A stretch of 64,000 nt of DNA, taken from NCBI RefSeq assembly GCF_000718785.1, contig NZ_JOCA01000001.1, positions 248,001 to 312,000 of the forward strand. Reading direction: 5' to 3'. Made by a program: the position numbers and the translations under genes. How positions within the stretch are numbered: the stretch's first letter is position 1; each line of letters begins with the position of its first letter. Shown here piece by piece: positions 1 through 7,953 of the stretch. The stretch comes from Streptomyces sp. NRRL WC-3626. Lineage in GTDB: Bacteria; Actinomycetota; Actinomycetes; Streptomycetales; Streptomycetaceae. The notes below the pieces were generated by a model that made no database searches, was not told the origin of the DNA, and worked only from the letters and a program-made list of their open reading frames with translations.

Positions 1-185
1 TGTGGCGGCAGGACACGGACGGTGCCCGTCCCACCCGGTGCGGCGCGGACGAGACGCACCGCTGCTGGAGCGGCCCGGCGGCCGCGATGTCGTACTGGCA
101 GGAGACCGGCGAGGTGTGGTCCCAGTCCGGCCGGATGCTGTTCGCGCTGCCGCTCGTGTCGGTGGACCGGTCCCTCGACCAGTAG
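1..185 (+). CDS. 3' end of an unrecognised protein gene (truncated by window start)
   Basis: A reading frame open from base 3 to a TAG at 183-185 has G or C at almost every third codon position, the pattern of real genes here. It encodes the last 60 residues of a protein ending in LVSVDRSLDQ. The fragment contains MSYWQETGEVWSQSGRM, rich in aromatic and charged residues, with no motif I recognise. The gene points the same way as the acetyltransferase that begins 45 bases later. No function is offered. Confidence 0.5.
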   Translation, partial: WRQDTDGARPTRCGADETHRCWSGPAAAMSYWQETGEVWSQSGRMLFALPLVSVDRSLDQ

Positions 186-230
186 ACAGGCGTTCGACAG
201 AAGCTCGTACCGGATGGTTCCCTTTCCGGC

Positions 231-803
231 ATGACGACCATCTCCGTGACCACCTGGTCCCTGGAGCAGACCGCGCCCGCCGATCTCCGCCCGGCCACCG
301 TGCCCGACGGGGACGTGCGGGTCGTCCGCTCCGAGGTGCCCTCCCCCGAGTTCAGCCGGTTCCTGTACGCCTCGGTCGGCGGCGACATCCGCTGGACCGA
401 CCGGCTGGGCTGGACGTACGCGCGGTGGCTGGAGCATCTGGACCGGCCCGAGGTGGAGACCTGGGTCGCCTACGACCGCGGGACGCCGGCCGGGTACGTG
501 GAGCTGGAGGCCCAGGCGGACGGGGTCGTCGAGATCGTCTACTTCGGGCTGCTGCCCGCCTTCCGGGGCCGGCGCATCGGCGGCCATCTGCTGTCGTACG
601 GCACCGCCCGCGCCTGGGACATCGCGGAGCGCCTGCCGGGGGCCAAGCCGACCACGCGGGTGTGGCTGCACACCTGCAGCAAGGACGGCGAGCACGCCCT
701 GGACAACTACCGGCGCCGCGGCTTCACCCTGTTCGACACCAGGGCCGAGGACGAGCCCGAGGTGCCGGCGCCCGGACCCTGGGCCGGGGCCTACCCCGCC
801 TGA
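231..803 (+). CDS. GNAT family N-acetyltransferase
   Basis: A 190-residue cytoplasmic protein. The region around residues 95-165 has the acetyl-CoA-binding layout of the GNAT fold: a beta strand (VVEIVYFGLLP), then FRGRRIGGHLL, which matches the Q/RxxGxG/A pyrophosphate loop, then a C-terminal YRRRGFTLFDT segment typical of strands beta6-beta7. The acceptor substrate cannot be read from sequence; WLHTCSKDGEHALDNYRRRGF is the usual form in small-molecule acetyltransferases. The ATG at 231 follows a run of pyrimidine-rich sequence without a strong Shine-Dalgarno site. A perfect hairpin lies 40 bases past the stop, so the gene probably ends its own transcript and is not part of the sulfur operon that follows. 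Confidence 0.85.
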   Translation: MTTISVTTWSLEQTAPADLRPATVPDGDVRVVRSEVPSPEFSRFLYASVGGDIRWTDRLGWTYARWLEHLDRPEVETWVAYDRGTPAGYVELEAQADGVVEIVYFGLLPAFRGRRIGGHLLSYGTARAWDIAERLPGAKPTTRVWLHTCSKDGEHALDNYRRRGFTLFDTRAEDEPEVPAPGPWAGAYPA

Positions 804-843
804 CCAGCAGCGACAAGAGCGCCTGCGGCGCTTGTGACCAAGC

Positions 844-876
844 ACACCCTTGTCTCGTTCTTCGAGACAAGGGTGT
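844..876 (+). terminator. Perfect 14-bp stem hairpin after the acetyltransferase gene
   Basis: Bases 844-857 (ACACCCTTGTCTCG) are the exact reverse complement of 863-876, with the five-base loop TTCTT. It lies 40 bp downstream of the acetyltransferase stop and 55 bp upstream of the leader-peptide start. No T-tract follows, which is common for Streptomyces terminators. It could instead be a regulatory hairpin in the 5' region of the sulfur operon if transcription of that operon starts upstream of it. Confidence 0.6.
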
Positions 877-893
877 CCGCATCTCGGACGATG

Positions 894-908
894 CTGGACT
901 GTGTCCAG
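894..908. promoter_or_regulatory. Palindrome CTGGAC-TGT-GTCCAG upstream of the sulfur leader peptide
   Basis: Six-base perfect arms around a three-base centre, ending 22 bp before the leader-peptide ATG. Position and symmetry suit an operator for a dimeric regulator of sulfur assimilation. A 6-bp arm can arise by chance in GC-rich DNA, so this is a weak call. Confidence 0.3.
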
Positions 909-930
909 AACGCCATGACACGCTTCCGTC

Positions 931-1014
931 ATGTCTGGAACTGGAATCGCCTTGGTGAGTCGGCGGCACGTCGACCTCGGCCGCATGTCCAGCGCCATCT
1001 GTCCGGCGCGCTGA
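931..1014 (+). CDS. Putative sulfur-metabolism leader peptide (27 aa)
   Basis: ATG at 931 to TGA at 1012-1014 encodes 27 residues containing RRHVDLGRMSSAIC near the C-terminus, with PAR after the cysteine. This matches the actinobacterial putative-leader-peptide pattern (R-x-HVDL-x-R followed by S/A and a late Cys) that sits just upstream of sulfur-assimilation genes. It lies 130 bp before sirA. Known precedent: cysteine-containing short ORFs upstream of cysteine-synthesis genes in mycobacteria act as cysteine-responsive attenuators. By inference, slow decoding of the UGC codon (residue 24) when Cys-tRNA is low would raise expression of the operon. Third codon positions are mostly G or C. The peptide itself probably has no function after translation. 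Confidence 0.75.
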   Translation: MSGTGIALVSRRHVDLGRMSSAICPAR

Positions 1015-1144
1015 GAGCACCCAGCACCCCCGGCTTCCCCTTCTTCGTCTCCCTCCCCGCGCAATGACGCGCACTCAGCTCAGTGCGCACGTATGCGCAG
1101 GTCAGAGCCGTACGTTTCCGTCTGTCCCGAAGGGCATATCAACC

Positions 1145-2860
1145 ATGGCCGCCACCCCGCAGAATCCTGCCGCCGCGCAGAAGCCTGCCACCGCGACTCC
1201 CCGCCGCAAGGTGAGCCGTCACCGCGGGGAGGGACAGTGGGCCGTGGGGCACCTGACCCCGCTCAACGGCGCCGAGCAGTTCAAGAAGGACGACGACGGT
1301 CTCAATGTGCGGACACGCATTGAGACGGTCTACTCCAAGCGCGGCTTCGACTCCATCGACCCCAACGACCTGCGCGGGCGCTTCCGTTGGTGGGGCCTCT
1401 ACACCCAGCGCCGCCAGGGCATCGACGGCGGCCGTACCGGGATGCTGGAGCCGGAGGAGCTCGAGGACAAGTACTTCATGATGCGGGTGCGCATCACCGG
1501 CGGCCGGCTCACCACCGAGCAGCTGCGGGCGATCGGCGAGGTCTCCGAGTCGTACGCGCGCGGCACCGCCGACATCACCGACCGGCAGAACATCCAGTTC
1601 CACTGGGTGCGCATCGAGGACGTGCCCGCCATCTGGGAGCGCCTGGAGTCCGTCGGCCTGTCCACCACGGAGGCGTGCGGCGACTGCCCGCGCGGCATGC
1701 TCGGCTCCCCGGTCGCCGGGGTCGCCGAGGACGAGATCATCGACGGCACGGCGGCGCTGGACGAGATCGCCCGCCGCTACATCGGCGACCCGCGCTTCTC
1801 CAACCTGCCGCGCAAGTACAAGACGGCCGTCTCCGGCTCCCCGCTGCTCGACGTCGCCCACGAGATCAACGACATCTCCTTCGTCGGCGTGGTCCACCCC
1901 GAGCACGGGCCCGGCTTCGACCTGTGGGTCGGCGGCGGTCTGTCCACCAACCCCAAGTTCGGTGTGCGGCTGGGCGCCTGGGTGCCCGAGGCGGACGTGC
2001 CGGACGTGTGGGAGGCCGTGACGTCCGTCTTCCGTGACTACGGCTACCGGCGGCTGCGCAACCGCGCCCGGCTGAAGTTCCTGATCGCCGACTGGGGCGC
2101 GGAGAAGTTCCGCCAGGTCGTGGAGGACGAGTACCTGGGCCGCAAGCTGATCGACGGGCCCGCCGTCGAGATGCCGGCGCAGCGCTGGCGCGACCACATC
2201 GGCGTGCACCGGCAGAAGGACGGCCGCTTCTACGTCGGTTTCGCCCCGCGCGTCGGCCGGATGGACGGCTCGCTGCTCACCAAGGTCGCCGCGCTGGCCG
2301 AGGACCACGGCTCGGGCCGCGTCTCCACCACCGTCGAGCAGAAGATGATCGTCCTCGACGTTCCGCGGGACCGGGTCGACTCCCTGGTCGACGGGCTGGA
2401 GGCACTGGACCTCAGGGTCAGCCCCTCCCCGTTCCGGCGCGGCACGATGGCCTGCACGGGCATCGAGTTCTGCAAGCTCGCCATCGTCGAGACCAAGGAA
2501 CGCGGCAGCGACCTCATCGACGAACTCGAGCGCCGGCTCCCGGGCTTCGACGAGCCGCTCACCATCAACATCAACGGCTGCCCGAACGCCTGCGCCCGCA
2601 TCCAGACCGCGGACATCGGTCTCAAGGGCCAGCTGGTCACCGACGACGAGGGCAAGCAGGTCGGCGGCTACCAGGTGCACCTGGGCGGCGCGCTCGGCCT
2701 GGAGCCGTCGTTCGGGCGCAAGGTACGTGGTCTGAAGGTGACGTCGGACGAACTGCCCGACTACATCGAGCGGGTGCTGCAGCGCTTCCAGGCGGAGCGC
2801 GAGGACGGCGAGCGCTTCGCGGCCTGGGTCGGGCGGGCTTCCGAGGAGGCCCTGTCGTGA
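1145..2860 (+). CDS. sirA: Ferredoxin-dependent sulfite reductase (nitrite/sulfite reductase family)
   Basis: A 571-residue siroheme/[4Fe-4S] enzyme that reduces sulfite to sulfide with six electrons from ferredoxin. It has the duplicated ferredoxin-like plus siroheme domain layout. The cluster and siroheme ligands are visible as C437-x5-C443 (CTGIEFC) and C479-x3-C483 (CPNAC). The motif TEACGDCPRG near residue 180 is that of SirA-type enzymes. An upstream ATG at 1064 is in frame, but 1145 gives the usual Ala/Pro-rich N-terminus and has a GAAGG site about 10 bases ahead. It is first in a tightly packed operon: its stop overlaps the next start by 4 bases (GTGA). Family nitrite reductases look similar; the cysH/cysNDC neighbours settle the sulfite role. 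Confidence 0.95.
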   Translation: MAATPQNPAAAQKPATATPRRKVSRHRGEGQWAVGHLTPLNGAEQFKKDDDGLNVRTRIETVYSKRGFDSIDPNDLRGRFRWWGLYTQRRQGIDGGRTGMLEPEELEDKYFMMRVRITGGRLTTEQLRAIGEVSESYARGTADITDRQNIQFHWVRIEDVPAIWERLESVGLSTTEACGDCPRGMLGSPVAGVAEDEIIDGTAALDEIARRYIGDPRFSNLPRKYKTAVSGSPLLDVAHEINDISFVGVVHPEHGPGFDLWVGGGLSTNPKFGVRLGAWVPEADVPDVWEAVTSVFRDYGYRRLRNRARLKFLIADWGAEKFRQVVEDEYLGRKLIDGPAVEMPAQRWRDHIGVHRQKDGRFYVGFAPRVGRMDGSLLTKVAALAEDHGSGRVSTTVEQKMIVLDVPRDRVDSLVDGLEALDLRVSPSPFRRGTMACTGIEFCKLAIVETKERGSDLIDELERRLPGFDEPLTININGCPNACARIQTADIGLKGQLVTDDEGKQVGGYQVHLGGALGLEPSFGRKVRGLKVTSDELPDYIERVLQRFQAEREDGERFAAWVGRASEEALS

Positions 2861-3036
2861 GCGAGCGCGCGGCGCCGTTCTACTGCCCCTACTGCGGGGA
2901 CGAGGACCTGCGTCCGGGCGAGCAGGGCCATGGAGCCTGGGAATGCGGTGCGTGCAACCGGGGCTTCCAGCTGAAGTTCGCGGGGCTGCTGGCCCGCGGG
3001 TTCGAGCGATCCGACACGGGAGGGGACCGGGCATGA
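2857..3036 (+). CDS. Small zinc-ribbon protein of the sulfite-reductase operon (59 aa)
   Basis: GTG at 2857 overlaps the sirA stop, and its TGA (3034-3036) overlaps the cysH ATG, so the three genes are translationally coupled. The 59-residue product has two CxxC knuckles: C10-P-Y-C13 and C30-G-A-C33, a rubredoxin-like or zinc-ribbon pattern, followed by a helix (FQLKFAGLLARGFE). No catalytic domain is present. Its fixed position between sulfite reductase and APS reductase suggests an accessory role such as electron transfer, Fe-S delivery or metal sensing; this is inference. It is easy to miss because of its length. Confidence 0.85.
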   Translation: MSERAAPFYCPYCGDEDLRPGEQGHGAWECGACNRGFQLKFAGLLARGFERSDTGGDRA

Positions 3037-3743
3037 CGGCGGTTCAGGAAGAGCGCACCACCGAGGAGTTGAAGGCGCTGGCCGAGCGGGCGGGCCGGGA
3101 CCTGGAGGACGCCTCCGCCCTGGAGATCCTGCGGTGGGCCGCCGAGACCTTCGGCAGGCGGTTCTGTGTGACCTCCTCGATGGAGGACGCGGTGGTCGCC
3201 CACCTCGCCTCCCGCGCCATGCCCGGCGTCGACGTCGTGTTCCTCGACACCGGCTACCACTTCCCGGAGACCATCGGCACCCGGGACGCCGTGGAGGCCG
3301 TGATGGACGTCAACCTCATCACGCTGACCCCGCGGCAGTCGGTCGCCGAGCAGGACGCGGAGTACGGCCCGAGGCTGCACGACCGCGACCCCGACCTGTG
3401 CTGCAAGCTACGCAAGGTGCGGCCGCTGGAGGAGGGGCTGAAGGGCTACACGGCCTGGGCGACCGGCCTGCGCCGCGACGAGTCCCCCACCCGGGCGAAC
3501 ACCCCGGTCGTCGGCTGGGACGAGAAGCGCCGCAAGGTGAAGATCTCCCCCATCGCCGCCTGGTCTCAGGAGGACGTGCAGGCGTACGTCGACGAGCACG
3601 GCGTGCTCACGAATCCGCTGCTGATGGACGGCTACGCCTCCGTGGGCTGTGCCCCCTGCACCCGCCGGGTGCTGGAGGGCGAGGACGCCCGCGCCGGACG
3701 CTGGGCGGGCCGCGCCAAGACCGAGTGCGGGCTGCACGGCTGA
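3033..3743 (+). CDS. cysH: Assimilatory adenylyl-sulfate (APS) reductase
   Basis: A 236-residue CysH-family protein, reducing activated sulfate to sulfite with thioredoxin as electron donor. The PP-loop nucleotide fold is followed by CC at 123-124 and C206-x2-C209, the four ligands of the [4Fe-4S] cluster. That cluster distinguishes bacterial APS reductases from cluster-free PAPS reductases of the E. coli type. The catalytic cysteine is C232 in the C-terminal ECGLHG. ATG at 3033 overlaps the preceding zinc-ribbon stop by four bases. The presence of cysC downstream means PAPS may also be made, so substrate use should be called APS by motif, with PAPS not excluded. Confidence 0.95.
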   Translation: MTAVQEERTTEELKALAERAGRDLEDASALEILRWAAETFGRRFCVTSSMEDAVVAHLASRAMPGVDVVFLDTGYHFPETIGTRDAVEAVMDVNLITLTPRQSVAEQDAEYGPRLHDRDPDLCCKLRKVRPLEEGLKGYTAWATGLRRDESPTRANTPVVGWDEKRRKVKISPIAAWSQEDVQAYVDEHGVLTNPLLMDGYASVGCAPCTRRVLEGEDARAGRWAGRAKTECGLHG

Positions 3744-3777
3744 CATGACGACGACCACAGAGATCCAGGAGAATCAC

Positions 3778-4314
3778 GTGACGACCGGAGCCACCGTCTG
3801 GCTCACGGGTCTGCCGAGCGCGGGCAAGACCACCATCGCCCACGAGCTGGCCGGCCGACTGCGCGAGCGGGGCAGCCGGGTCGAGGTGCTCGACGGCGAC
3901 GAGATCCGCGAGTTCCTCTCCGCGGGCCTCGGCTTCGGCCGAGAGGACCGGCACACCAACGTGCAGCGCATCGGCTTCGTCGCCGAACTGCTCGCCCGCA
4001 ACGGCGTCATCGCGCTCGTCCCGGTCATCGCCCCGTACGCGGACAGCCGGGACGCGGTCCGCAAGCGGCACGAGGCGAACGGCACGCCGTACGTCGAGGT
4101 GCATGTGGCGACCCCGGTCGAGGTGTGCTCCGTGCGCGACGTGAAGGGTCTGTACGCCAAGCAGGCCGCGGGCGAACTCACCGGGCTGACCGGTGTGGAC
4201 GACCCGTACGAGGAGCCCGAGACCCCCGATCTGCGGATCGAGTCCCAGAACCAGACCGTGCAGGAGTCCGCGGCGTCCGTGTACGCGGCGCTCAGCGAAA
4301 GGGGACTGGCATGA
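3778..4314 (+). CDS. cysC: Adenylyl-sulfate kinase
   Basis: A 178-residue APS kinase phosphorylating APS at the 3' position to give PAPS. Walker A is GLPSAGKT close to the N-terminus; LDGDEIREFLS and GFGREDR match family APS-binding segments. The GTG at 3778 is chosen because AGGAG lies 6 bases upstream and the resulting N-terminus (TTGATVWLTGLPSAGKT) is that of the family. An in-frame ATG at 3745 would add 11 residues but has no evident ribosome site. The stop overlaps the cysD ATG (ATGA). Confidence 0.93.
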   Translation: MTTGATVWLTGLPSAGKTTIAHELAGRLRERGSRVEVLDGDEIREFLSAGLGFGREDRHTNVQRIGFVAELLARNGVIALVPVIAPYADSRDAVRKRHEANGTPYVEVHVATPVEVCSVRDVKGLYAKQAAGELTGLTGVDDPYEEPETPDLRIESQNQTVQESAASVYAALSERGLA

Positions 4315-5246
4315 CGACCGTCGCCACCGTGAAGGAGGGCACGGACAGCCCGTACGCCCTCTCCCACCTGGACGCCCTCGAGTCCGAGGCCGTGCACATC
4401 TTCCGCGAGGTGGCGGGCGAGTTCGAGAAGCCGGTGATCCTCTTCTCCGGCGGCAAGGACTCCATCCTCATGCTGCATCTGGCGCTGAAGGCGTTCGCGC
4501 CCGCGCCGGTGCCGTTCTCGCTGCTGCACGTGGACACCGGGCACAACTTCCCCGAGGTCCTCGACTACCGGGACCGTACGGTCGCGCGGCACGGACTGCG
4601 GCTGCATGTCGCCTCCGTGCAGGACTACATCGACCGCGGGGCGCTCAAGGAGCGTCCGGACGGCACCCGCAACCCGCTGCAGACCGTGCCGCTCACCGAG
4701 AAGATCCAGAGCGAGCGGTTCGACGCCGTGTTCGGCGGCGGGCGCCGCGACGAGGAGAAGGCCCGCGCGAAGGAGCGGGTGTTCTCCCTGCGCGACGAGT
4801 TCTCCCAGTGGGACCCGCGCCGTCAGCGGCCCGAGCTGTGGAACCTGTACAACGGCCGGCACGCGCCCGGTGAGCACGTGCGGGTGTTCCCGCTGTCCAA
4901 CTGGACCGAGCTGGACGTGTGGCAGTACATCGCCCGCGAGCGCATCGAGCTCCCGCAGATCTACTACGCGCACGAGCGGGAGGTGTTCAGCCGTGCCGGC
5001 ATGTGGCTGACCGCCGGTGAGTGGGGCGGCCCGAAGGACGGCGAGAGCGTCGAGAAGCGGCTGGTGCGCTACCGCACCGTGGGCGACATGTCCTGCACCG
5101 GCGCGGTGGACTCCGACGCCGACACCATCGAGAAGGTGATCACCGAGATCGCCGCCTCCCGGCTCACCGAGCGCGGTGCCACCCGCGCCGACGACAAGCT
5201 CTCCGAGGCCGCGATGGAAGACCGCAAGCGCGAGGGGTACTTCTAG
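4311..5246 (+). CDS. cysD: Sulfate adenylyltransferase subunit 2 (small, catalytic)
   Basis: 311 residues, the usual length. The PP-loop SGGKDS, within FSGGKDSILMLHLALK near residue 44, binds ATP; FGGGRRDEEKARAKERVFS is a family hallmark. With CysN it forms ATP sulfurylase, making APS from ATP and sulfate in the cytoplasm, driven by GTP hydrolysis. Its ATG overlaps the cysC stop, and cysN begins three bases after its own stop, so CysC, CysD and CysN are made together. Confidence 0.96.
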   Translation: MTTVATVKEGTDSPYALSHLDALESEAVHIFREVAGEFEKPVILFSGGKDSILMLHLALKAFAPAPVPFSLLHVDTGHNFPEVLDYRDRTVARHGLRLHVASVQDYIDRGALKERPDGTRNPLQTVPLTEKIQSERFDAVFGGGRRDEEKARAKERVFSLRDEFSQWDPRRQRPELWNLYNGRHAPGEHVRVFPLSNWTELDVWQYIARERIELPQIYYAHEREVFSRAGMWLTAGEWGGPKDGESVEKRLVRYRTVGDMSCTGAVDSDADTIEKVITEIAASRLTERGATRADDKLSEAAMEDRKREGYF

Positions 5247-5248
5247 AC

Positions 5249-6583
5249 ATGAGCACCATCACCACCGAGGAGCTCGCGGCCACCACGCTGCTGCGGTTCG
5301 CCACCGCCGGTTCCGTCGACGACGGCAAGTCCACCCTGGTGGGCCGGCTGCTGCACGACTCCAAGTCGGTCCTCACCGACCAGCTGGAGGCCGTGGAGCG
5401 GGCGTCGGCGAACCGGGGCCAGGAGGCGCCCGACCTCGCCCTGCTGACCGACGGACTGCGGGCCGAGCGGGAGCAGGGCATCACCATCGACGTGGCGTAC
5501 CGCTACTTCGCCACGCCCCGGCGCCGGTTCATCCTCGCCGACACGCCCGGCCATGTGCAGTACACGCGGAACATGGTCACCGGCGCCTCCACGGCCGAGC
5601 TGACGGTGATCCTCGTCGACGCCCGCAACGGTGTCGTCGAGCAGACCCGCCGGCACGCGGCGATCGCCGCCCTGCTGCGCGTCCCGCACGTCGTCCTCGC
5701 CGTCAACAAGATGGACCTGGTCGACTACCGGGAGCCGGTGTTCGCCAGGATCGCCGAGGAGTTCACGGCGTACGCGACCGAGCTGGGCGTCCCCGAGGTC
5801 ACCGCGATCCCGATCTCCGCACTGGTCGGGGACAACGTGGTGGAGCCGTCCGCGCACATGGACTGGTACGGCGGGCCGACCGTGCTGGAGCACCTGGAGA
5901 CCGTCCCGGTCAGCCACGACCTGGCGCACTGCCACGCCCGGCTGCCCGTGCAGTACGTGATCCGGCCGCAGAGCGCCGAGCACCCCGACTACCGCGGCTA
6001 CGCGGGCCAGATCGCCGCCGGCACCTTCCGGGTGGGTGACCCGGTGACCGTGCTGCCGTCCGGGCGGACGACGACGGTCACGGGGATCGATCTGCTGGGC
6101 GAGCCGGTCGAGGCGGCCTGGACCCCGCAGTCGGTGACCCTGCTGCTCGCCGACGACATCGACATCTCCCGCGGCGACCTCCTCGTCCCCAGCAAGGACG
6201 CGCCGGCCACCACGCAGGACGTCGAGGCCACCGTCTGCCATGTCGCCGACCAGCCGCTGACCGTCGGCCACCGGGTGCTGCTCAAGCACGGCACCCGCAC
6301 CGTCAAGGCGATCGTGAAGGACATCCCGTCCCGGCTGACGCTGGACGACCTGTCGCTGCACCCGCACCCGGGCACGCTGAACGCCAACGACATCGGCCGG
6401 GTGAAGATCCGTACCGCCGAGCCGCTGCCCGCCGACTCCTACGCGGACTCGCGGCGCACCGGTTCGTTCATCCTGATCGACCCCAGCGACGGCACCACGC
6501 TCACCGCCGGCATGGTCGGTGAGTCGTTCGCCGCACCGGAGCCCGTCAAGGACGCGGCCGAGGACGACCGGTGGGACTTCTGA
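5249..6583 (+). CDS. cysN: Sulfate adenylyltransferase subunit 1 (GTPase)
   Basis: A 444-residue translation-factor-like GTPase. G1 is GSVDDGKST, G3 is DTPGH and G4 is NKMD, in order within the first 170 residues; the rest is the EF-Tu-like beta-barrel domains. It couples GTP hydrolysis to sulfate adenylylation by CysD. Some bacteria carry a CysN-CysC fusion; here the C-terminus ends soon after the barrel (EDDRWDF) and cysC is a separate gene. Last gene of the tightly overlapping assimilation set; the next clear gene starts 230 bases on. Confidence 0.96.
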   Translation: MSTITTEELAATTLLRFATAGSVDDGKSTLVGRLLHDSKSVLTDQLEAVERASANRGQEAPDLALLTDGLRAEREQGITIDVAYRYFATPRRRFILADTPGHVQYTRNMVTGASTAELTVILVDARNGVVEQTRRHAAIAALLRVPHVVLAVNKMDLVDYREPVFARIAEEFTAYATELGVPEVTAIPISALVGDNVVEPSAHMDWYGGPTVLEHLETVPVSHDLAHCHARLPVQYVIRPQSAEHPDYRGYAGQIAAGTFRVGDPVTVLPSGRTTTVTGIDLLGEPVEAAWTPQSVTLLLADDIDISRGDLLVPSKDAPATTQDVEATVCHVADQPLTVGHRVLLKHGTRTVKAIVKDIPSRLTLDDLSLHPHPGTLNANDIGRVKIRTAEPLPADSYADSRRTGSFILIDPSDGTTLTAGMVGESFAAPEPVKDAAEDDRWDF

Positions 6584-6585
6584 GC

Positions 6586-6690
6586 ATGAACTCCCCCGAT
6601 TTCTACTCCGAGTTCGCGAAGGAGGGCGGCCGCGTCGGCAGCGGCACCCTCGGCAGCGGGCAGGGCGGGGTCGACCGATGTGTGCGCTGA
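6586..6690 (+). CDS. Possible 34-residue ORF after cysN (weak)
   Basis: ATG two bases after the cysN stop, ending at TGA 6688-6690. The predicted peptide starts MNSPDFYSEFAKEGGRVG and becomes Gly-rich. It has no recognised motif. The start position next to cysN would allow translational coupling, but the peptide is short and may be a chance frame or the remnant of a longer gene. Nothing else is evident in 6584-6813 apart from the 5' region of the sulfonate transporter genes. Confidence 0.2.
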   Translation: MNSPDFYSEFAKEGGRVGSGTLGSGQGGVDRCVR

Positions 6691-6813
6691 CGTACGCGCA
6701 CCGCATGCGCGCCCTCACCCCCCACCGCCGTAGACGAAAACCTGCCGACCTCCCGGCCACGGCCTGATCAGACCAGGACCGTGACCGCCGGGCCTCCGAG
6801 AGGACCACCTCCC

Positions 6814-7917
6814 GTGCCTGCAACAACCGCCCTGCGCCGTACCCTCGCGGTGATAGCCGCGCTGCCACTGCTCACCCTGGCCGCCTGCGGCTACGGATCC
6901 CAGGCCGAGGACGACGACTCCGCGAAGGTCGCCGCCGGGGCGAAGAAGATCGACGGACTCGACTCCGTCAGGATCGGCTACTTCGGCAACCTCACCCACG
7001 GCACCGCCCTGGTGGGCCATCAGAAGGGCCTGTTCCAGAAGGAACTCGGCGCCACCCGGGCGAAGTACGCCGTCTTCAACGCGGGGCCGTCGGAGATCGA
7101 GGCGCTCAACTCGGGTTCCATCGACATCGGCTTCATCGGCCCGTCGCCGTCCGTCAACGGCTACACCAAGTCCGGCGGCAAGAACCTGCGCATCATCTCC
7201 GGTTCGGCGTCCGGCGGGGTGAGCCTCGTGGTGAACCCGGACAGGATCAAGTCCCTGAAGGACGTCAAGGGCAAGCGGATCGCCACCCCGCAGCTCGGCA
7301 ACACCCAGGACGTGGCGTTCCTCAACTGGGTGGCCGAGCAGGGCTGGAAGGTCGACGCGCAGAGCGGCAAGGGCGATGTCACGGTCGTCCGCAGCGACAA
7401 CAAGGTCACCCCGGACGCGTTCAAGGCCGGGTCGGTCGACGGCGCCTGGGTACCGGAGCCGACCGCCGCGAAGCTGGTCGCGCAGGGCGGCAAGGTGCTG
7501 CTGGACGAGGCGACGCTGTGGCCGGACGAGAAGTTCGTGATCACGAACATCATCGTGCGCCAACAGTTCCTGAAGGACCATCCGAAGGCCGTCGAGGCGG
7601 TACTGAAGGCGTCCGTCGAGGCGAACAGGTGGATCAACGCCAACCCGGACGAGGCGAAGGCAGTCGCCAACAAGCAGTTGGAGGCCGACTCCGGCAAGGC
7701 GCTGCCCGTCGAGGTGCTCGACCCGGCGTGGAAGTCGATCAGGTTCATCGACGACCCGCTGGCCGCGACCCTCGACTCGCAGGCGGAGCACGCCGTGAAG
7801 GCCGGTCTGCTGGAACAGCCGGACCTCGACGGCATCTACGACCTCACGCTGCTCAACAAGGTCCTGAAGGCCGCCGGTGAACCGGCCGTCGACGACGCCG
7901 GTCTCGGCGTCAAGTAA
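6814..7917 (+). CDS. ssuA: Aliphatic sulfonate ABC transporter substrate-binding lipoprotein
   Basis: 367 residues. A hydrophobic N-terminus ends in the lipobox LAAC, so it is predicted to be lipid-anchored outside the membrane. The body is the SsuA/TauA/NMT1 fold: VRIGYFGNLTHGTALVG, then SEIEALNSGSIDIGFIGPSPSVNGY, the ligand-pocket region of sulfonate and taurine binders. GTG at 6814 has GAGAGGA about nine bases upstream; an earlier in-frame GTG (6781) is less well placed. Followed by ATPase and permease genes. Sulfonate is preferred over taurine or nitrate because of the sulfur-assimilation genes before it, but ligand choice is inferred. Confidence 0.88.
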   Translation: MPATTALRRTLAVIAALPLLTLAACGYGSQAEDDDSAKVAAGAKKIDGLDSVRIGYFGNLTHGTALVGHQKGLFQKELGATRAKYAVFNAGPSEIEALNSGSIDIGFIGPSPSVNGYTKSGGKNLRIISGSASGGVSLVVNPDRIKSLKDVKGKRIATPQLGNTQDVAFLNWVAEQGWKVDAQSGKGDVTVVRSDNKVTPDAFKAGSVDGAWVPEPTAAKLVAQGGKVLLDEATLWPDEKFVITNIIVRQQFLKDHPKAVEAVLKASVEANRWINANPDEAKAVANKQLEADSGKALPVEVLDPAWKSIRFIDDPLAATLDSQAEHAVKAGLLEQPDLDGIYDLTLLNKVLKAAGEPAVDDAGLGVK

Positions 7918-7953
7918 GCCCGGATTCCGATGAGTTCCCAGGAGGTGACGACC

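Noticed and set aside
6678..6767. 29-residue ORF with an Arg/His-rich middle (MCALTYAHRMRALTPHRRRR) before ssuA, considered as a second leader peptide
   Set aside because: Lacks the HVDL-x-R core and a late Cys; overlaps the other weak ORF. Not convincing.
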